NCBI RefSeq assembly: GCF_016802865.1
Contig: NZ_JAEVHM010000048.1
Location: 1-33,373, forward strand
Source: Micromonospora parastrephiae
Lineage (GTDB): Bacteria; Actinomycetota; Actinomycetes; Mycobacteriales; Micromonosporaceae
Length of the DNA stretch: 33,373 nt
Reading direction: 5' to 3'
In this document: one piece after another, positions 30,564 through 33,373 of the stretch
How positions within the stretch are numbered: the first letter of the stretch is position 1
Layout: the number at the start of each line of letters is the position of its first letter
Notes under the pieces: generated by a model
The model's database searches: none
What the model saw: the letters and a program-made list of their open reading frames with translations, nothing else
What the model was told of the DNA's origin: nothing
Translations under genes and position numbers: made by a program

Positions 30564-32396
30564 TTACGCGTCGAGGCCCCGCAACACGAGCGGAAGCCGC
30601 GCCGCGGCACCGTCGACCACCCGGACCGGCACGCCCCAGTCCTGCCGGGTCAGGTGGCAGGCCGCGTGCTCGACGTCCGCGTCGCAGGTCGCCGCCTGCG
30701 CGGTCACCTGGAGCACCCCACCCGTGACCTCGCCGTTGAGCACCAGCCGCCGGGACAGCTCGGTGCCCGTGCCGGCACCATCCACCAGCAGCTCCGGCGG
30801 GGACGCGGAGACCACCAGCCGGGTCGACGGCCCGAACGACTCGTCCAGCTTCTGCCCCGGCGCGGGCGTGAAGACGATGTCGAGGGTGACCTCGCCCGCC
30901 GCCACGTCGGTCGGCTTCCGCTCGGTGCGGTGCCGGGGCCCGTCCACCGTGCTGGCGCCGGCCGCCGACAACGCACCCGGAGCCAGTCGGGTCAGCCGGT
31001 GCGCCGCGGACTCCACCACCAGCACCTCACCGGCCGGGGTGAGGACCAGGTCGCTCGGCTCGGCCAACCCGTCGGCGACCGTGGACACCTGGTTGGTGGC
31101 CGGGTCGAAACGACGCACCGCGCCGTTGTAGGTGTCCGCGATCAGCACCGAACCGTCCGGTAGCGCGCACACCCCCAGCGGATGCTGGAGCAGTGCCGAC
31201 TCCGCCGGCCCGTCCACGTGACCGAAGTCGAACAGGCCCTGCCCCACGGCCGTGCCCAGCACCCCGTTCTCGACGTACCGGACGGCGCTGGTCTCGCTGT
31301 CGGCGATCCAGAGCCGGGTGCCGTCGGCGGAGACGGACAGCCCCGACGGCTGCGCCATCCACGCCTCGGCCAGCGGGCCGTCGCGCAGCGCCTCGACAGT
31401 CGTGCCGGCGTACATCCCGGCGGTCCGCTTGATCGGGTCGAACCACCAGAGCTGGTGGATGCCCGCCATCGCGATGATCAGTTTGTCGTCGTACCAGGCC
31501 AGGTCCCAGGGGGAGGAGAGGTCCACGGCCAGCGCGTCGTGCGCGTGGTCGTCGACCGACGCGCGCCACTGCCGCCCGCTGCCGGCCACGGTCACCACCT
31601 CGCCGGACTCCAGGCGTACGCCCCGCAGCAGGTGGTTGACCGTGTCGGCGACCACCAGGTCGTAGCCGGCCACCTCGGCGACGTGCGTGGGCAACACGCA
31701 GAGGCCCTGCGGCTCGGAGAACGTCGCCGCCGTGCCCGGCCCGTCGGCCCGGCCCCGCTCGCCCGAGCCGATCCGGCGCACCAGCGCCTCGCCGTCCGGG
31801 GCCAACTCGACCAGCGAGTGCCGCGCCGAGTCGGACACCAGCAGGTTGCCGTCCGGAAGCACCACCGCCTTGCCCGGGAAACGCAGCGTGGTCTCCGCCG
31901 CCGGTGGCGGGACGTACGGGCCGTCACCCCGGTGCAGGGTGCCCTTGGCCTCATGGGTGGCGATCAAATCGTCGATCAGGCGGGCCAGACCCTCGGCATG
32001 CCCCTCGCCGGCCATGGTGGCCACCACGTACCCCTCGGGGTCGATCACCGACAGCGTCGGCCACGCCCGGGCCGCGTACTGCTGCCACATGTCCATCTCA
32101 GGATCGTCGAGGACCGGGTGACGCACCCCGTACCGCTCGACGGCGGCGGCCAGCGCGTCGGCGTCCTTCTCGTGCTCGAACTTCGGCGAGTGCACGCCGA
32201 TCACGACGAGCACGTCACCGTACTTCTCCTCCAGCGGGCGGAGTTCGTCGAGCACGTGCAGGCAGTTGATGCAGCAGAAGGTCCAGAAATCCGCCAGGAC
32301 GATCTTGCCGCGAAGGTCGGCGAGCTTGAGGTCGCGTCCACCGGTGTTCAGCCAGCCCCGACCGCGCAGCTCGGGGGCCCGTACTCGTGCGCTCAT
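30564..32396 (-). CDS. Thioredoxin-like/NHL-repeat protein (NHLRC2-like)
   Basis: The protein has 610 residues. Residues 1-150 form a thioredoxin fold with the redox motif FWTFCCINCLHVL (C42-x-x-C45) and the AWPTLSVIDPEG cis-Pro segment. Residues about 165-460 form a six-bladed NHL beta-propeller with repeated units such as AVVLPDGNLLVSDSARHSLV, GYDLVVADTVNHLLRGV, GTRLWIADSETSAVRYV and PDGSVLIADTYNGAVRRFD. A C-terminal beta-rich domain follows (about 490-610). The same order occurs in NHLRC2-type proteins. No signal peptide is visible, so it is probably cytosolic. The substrate is unknown. ATG 32396 has GGGGGC just before it. Confidence 0.92.
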   Translation of the reverse strand: MSARVRAPELRGRGWLNTGGRDLKLADLRGKIVLADFWTFCCINCLHVLDELRPLEEKYGDVLVVIGVHSPKFEHEKDADALAAAVERYGVRHPVLDDPEMDMWQQYAARAWPTLSVIDPEGYVVATMAGEGHAEGLARLIDDLIATHEAKGTLHRGDGPYVPPPAAETTLRFPGKAVVLPDGNLLVSDSARHSLVELAPDGEALVRRIGSGERGRADGPGTAATFSEPQGLCVLPTHVAEVAGYDLVVADTVNHLLRGVRLESGEVVTVAGSGRQWRASVDDHAHDALAVDLSSPWDLAWYDDKLIIAMAGIHQLWWFDPIKRTAGMYAGTTVEALRDGPLAEAWMAQPSGLSVSADGTRLWIADSETSAVRYVENGVLGTAVGQGLFDFGHVDGPAESALLQHPLGVCALPDGSVLIADTYNGAVRRFDPATNQVSTVADGLAEPSDLVLTPAGEVLVVESAAHRLTRLAPGALSAAGASTVDGPRHRTERKPTDVAAGEVTLDIVFTPAPGQKLDESFGPSTRLVVSASPPELLVDGAGTGTELSRRLVLNGEVTGGVLQVTAQAATCDADVEHAACHLTRQDWGVPVRVVDGAAARLPLVLRGLDA

Positions 32397-32499
32397 GCCC
32401 CCATGGTGCCTGAACCGGGTTGCGAGCCGACGCGGGACCTGCGCAGACGAGGCGGTTCACGCTCCGACGAGGCTTGTACGACCGTTGGAACCTGAGCGA

Positions 32500-32537
32500 C
32501 GAAGGCGGGGCCACGGACGACCGTGGCCCCGCCTTCG
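32500..32537 (-). terminator. Perfect 17-bp terminator of the LppU-like gene
   Basis: CGAAGGCGGGGCCACGG (32500-32516) pairs perfectly with 32521-32537 around ACGA, 9 nt past the stop of the LppU-like gene. Confidence 0.8.
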
Positions 32538-32545
32538 CGGTGTGT

Positions 32546-33328
32546 CTACGGGGTGGCCGGCTTGAGGCAGAGCACCCGGTTGGTCCCGTCACCCGGCAGC
32601 ACCACGTGCGGCTGCGTCGTGTCGGTGCACTTCTCCTTCGCGTCCACCTTGGAGACGATGGTGAACGCGCCCGCCTCGCCGCAGTCCGCCGCCGAGGCAC
32701 CCTCACCGGACTTCTTCACGCAGGTGCCGACCGCCGGATCGAAGGTCGGCGCGTCGTCGCCGCCGCCGAACTTGCCGAGCAGCATCAGCAGACCCAGCGG
32801 CACCGCCAGGATGAGCACCGCGGCGATCAGCACCGCGGCCAGCACCCGACCGTTGCGCACCTTCGGCGTCGGCGGTTCGACCTTCGGCTCCTCGGCGTCC
32901 GGCTTGAACGCGTCGAACCGGCCCTGCTCCGACTCCTGACCCCAGGACGGCGCGGGCTGCTGAGCGGCCGGCGGGAAGGCCGGCGGGAAGTTACCGCCGG
33001 GTGCCGGGTCAGCGCCGGGGCCGCCGAACTGCGGCCCGCCGAAGCTCGGCGCGCCGTTCACGGTGGCGGCACCGGCCGCCGAAGCCGCCGGGCCGCCGAA
33101 CCGGTCGGCCGGTCGCTCGGCGCCGGACTGCGGCCGGACCCCGTTGACCGGTCGGTTGTTGCCCGGTGCGTCGACGAAGGACGGCACACCGGGTGGGAAC
33201 GCCGGTGGCGCGGACGGAGGCTCACCGAACCCGTTCGGCGTCGACGGCCGGTCGCGGTCGTCGAAGCGCGGTTCCGACGAAGGACGGCACACCGGGTGGG
33301 AACGCCGGTGGCGCGGACGGAGGCTCAC
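32546..33328 (-). CDS. Proline-rich single-pass membrane protein, LppU/SCO3897-like (start uncertain)
   Basis: A long Pro/Gly/Ala-rich cytosolic N-terminus (PSAPPAFPPGVPSF, APSFGGPQFGGPGADP) is followed by one transmembrane helix (RVLAAVLIAAVLILAVPLGL) and a small extracellular domain with four Cys (VGTCVKKSG, ADCGEAGAF, KEKCTDT, RVLCLKP). The C-terminal pattern resembles the LppU/SCO3897 family of unknown function. The 5' end lies in a 103-bp tandem duplication whose length is not a multiple of three. The apparent start (MSLRPRHRRSHPVCRP) is therefore the repeat read out of frame, and the true start is either further out or hidden by an assembly error. Confidence 0.7.
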   Translation of the reverse strand: MSLRPRHRRSHPVCRPSSEPRFDDRDRPSTPNGFGEPPSAPPAFPPGVPSFVDAPGNNRPVNGVRPQSGAERPADRFGGPAASAAGAATVNGAPSFGGPQFGGPGADPAPGGNFPPAFPPAAQQPAPSWGQESEQGRFDAFKPDAEEPKVEPPTPKVRNGRVLAAVLIAAVLILAVPLGLLMLLGKFGGGDDAPTFDPAVGTCVKKSGEGASAADCGEAGAFTIVSKVDAKEKCTDTTQPHVVLPGDGTNRVLCLKPATP

Positions 33329-33373
33329 CGAACCCGTTCGGCGTCGACGGCCGGTCGCGGTCGTCGAAGCGCG
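33173..33373. repeat. 103-bp tandem direct repeat at the window end
   Basis: The unit 33173-33275 recurs at 33276-33373 without visible differences over the 98 bp present, and the window stops within the second copy. The period of 103 bp shifts the reading frame of the overlapping gene. Confidence 0.92.

Overview
The window comes from a high-GC actinobacterium, most likely Micromonospora or a close relative in the Micromonosporaceae. This is inferred from the strong GC bias, the frequent GTG starts, the actinobacterial -10 boxes placed 6-7 nt before start codons (leaderless mRNAs), and the content: CrgA next to a DUF881 protein, an EtfD-type Fe-S oxidoreductase, a FadE5-type acyl-CoA dehydrogenase, LLM flavoproteins and DUF6458 proteins. 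No rRNA, CRISPR array or replication origin was seen.

Layout. 1-1.5 kb: the edge of a cell-division/envelope cluster (partial gene, probably class E sortase; DUF881 protein; divergent crgA). 1.6-4 kb: etfD, behind a promoter with a 16-bp palindrome. 4.1-6.4 kb: two overlapping CNNM/CorC-type membrane proteins. 6.5-11 kb: cell-wall hydrolases, namely two paralogous NlpC/P60 endopeptidases (one with a LacI-type operator, the other with a clear c-di-AMP ydaO riboswitch) around a frameshifted amidase. 11.1-13.4 kb: dcd divergent from a PPOX-family gene with a LexA/SOS-like box, then a secreted M43 metalloprotease. 13.6-16.2 kb: a tRNA-Gly(CCC) gene with a small decayed integrative element in its 3' half. 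The element is bounded by a 60-bp perfect repeat and carries an integrase remnant and an apparently intact darT-darG (DNA ADP-ribosylation) toxin-antitoxin/phage-defence pair. 16.3-17.3 kb: a collapsed DrrAB-type ABC exporter. 17.4-21.9 kb: small-molecule and redox enzymes (VOC protein, DHFR-family reductase, LLM oxidoreductase, ASCH protein, questin-oxidase-like protein, phosphoribosyltransferase). 22-23.9 kb: an RlpA-like protein and a SpoIIE-type phosphatase. 24-25.9 kb: the FadE5-type dehydrogenase, carrying the same palindrome as etfD. 26.1-28.2 kb: two DUF6458 proteins around a SixA-type phosphatase, then a hemolysin III protein. 28.3-30.6 kb: the pxpBCA 5-oxoprolinase operon. 30.6-33.4 kb: a thioredoxin/NHL protein and a proline-rich LppU-like membrane protein that runs into a 103-bp tandem repeat at the window end.

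How the parts may work together. EtfD and the FadE5-type enzyme are linked biochemically (acyl-CoA dehydrogenase to ETF to EtfD to the respiratory chain). Their promoters, 22 kb apart, share a nearly identical palindrome, which suggests one fatty-acid-responsive regulon. The wall hydrolases appear to have separate control inputs. The DarTG island is the main horizontally acquired, defence-related system here.
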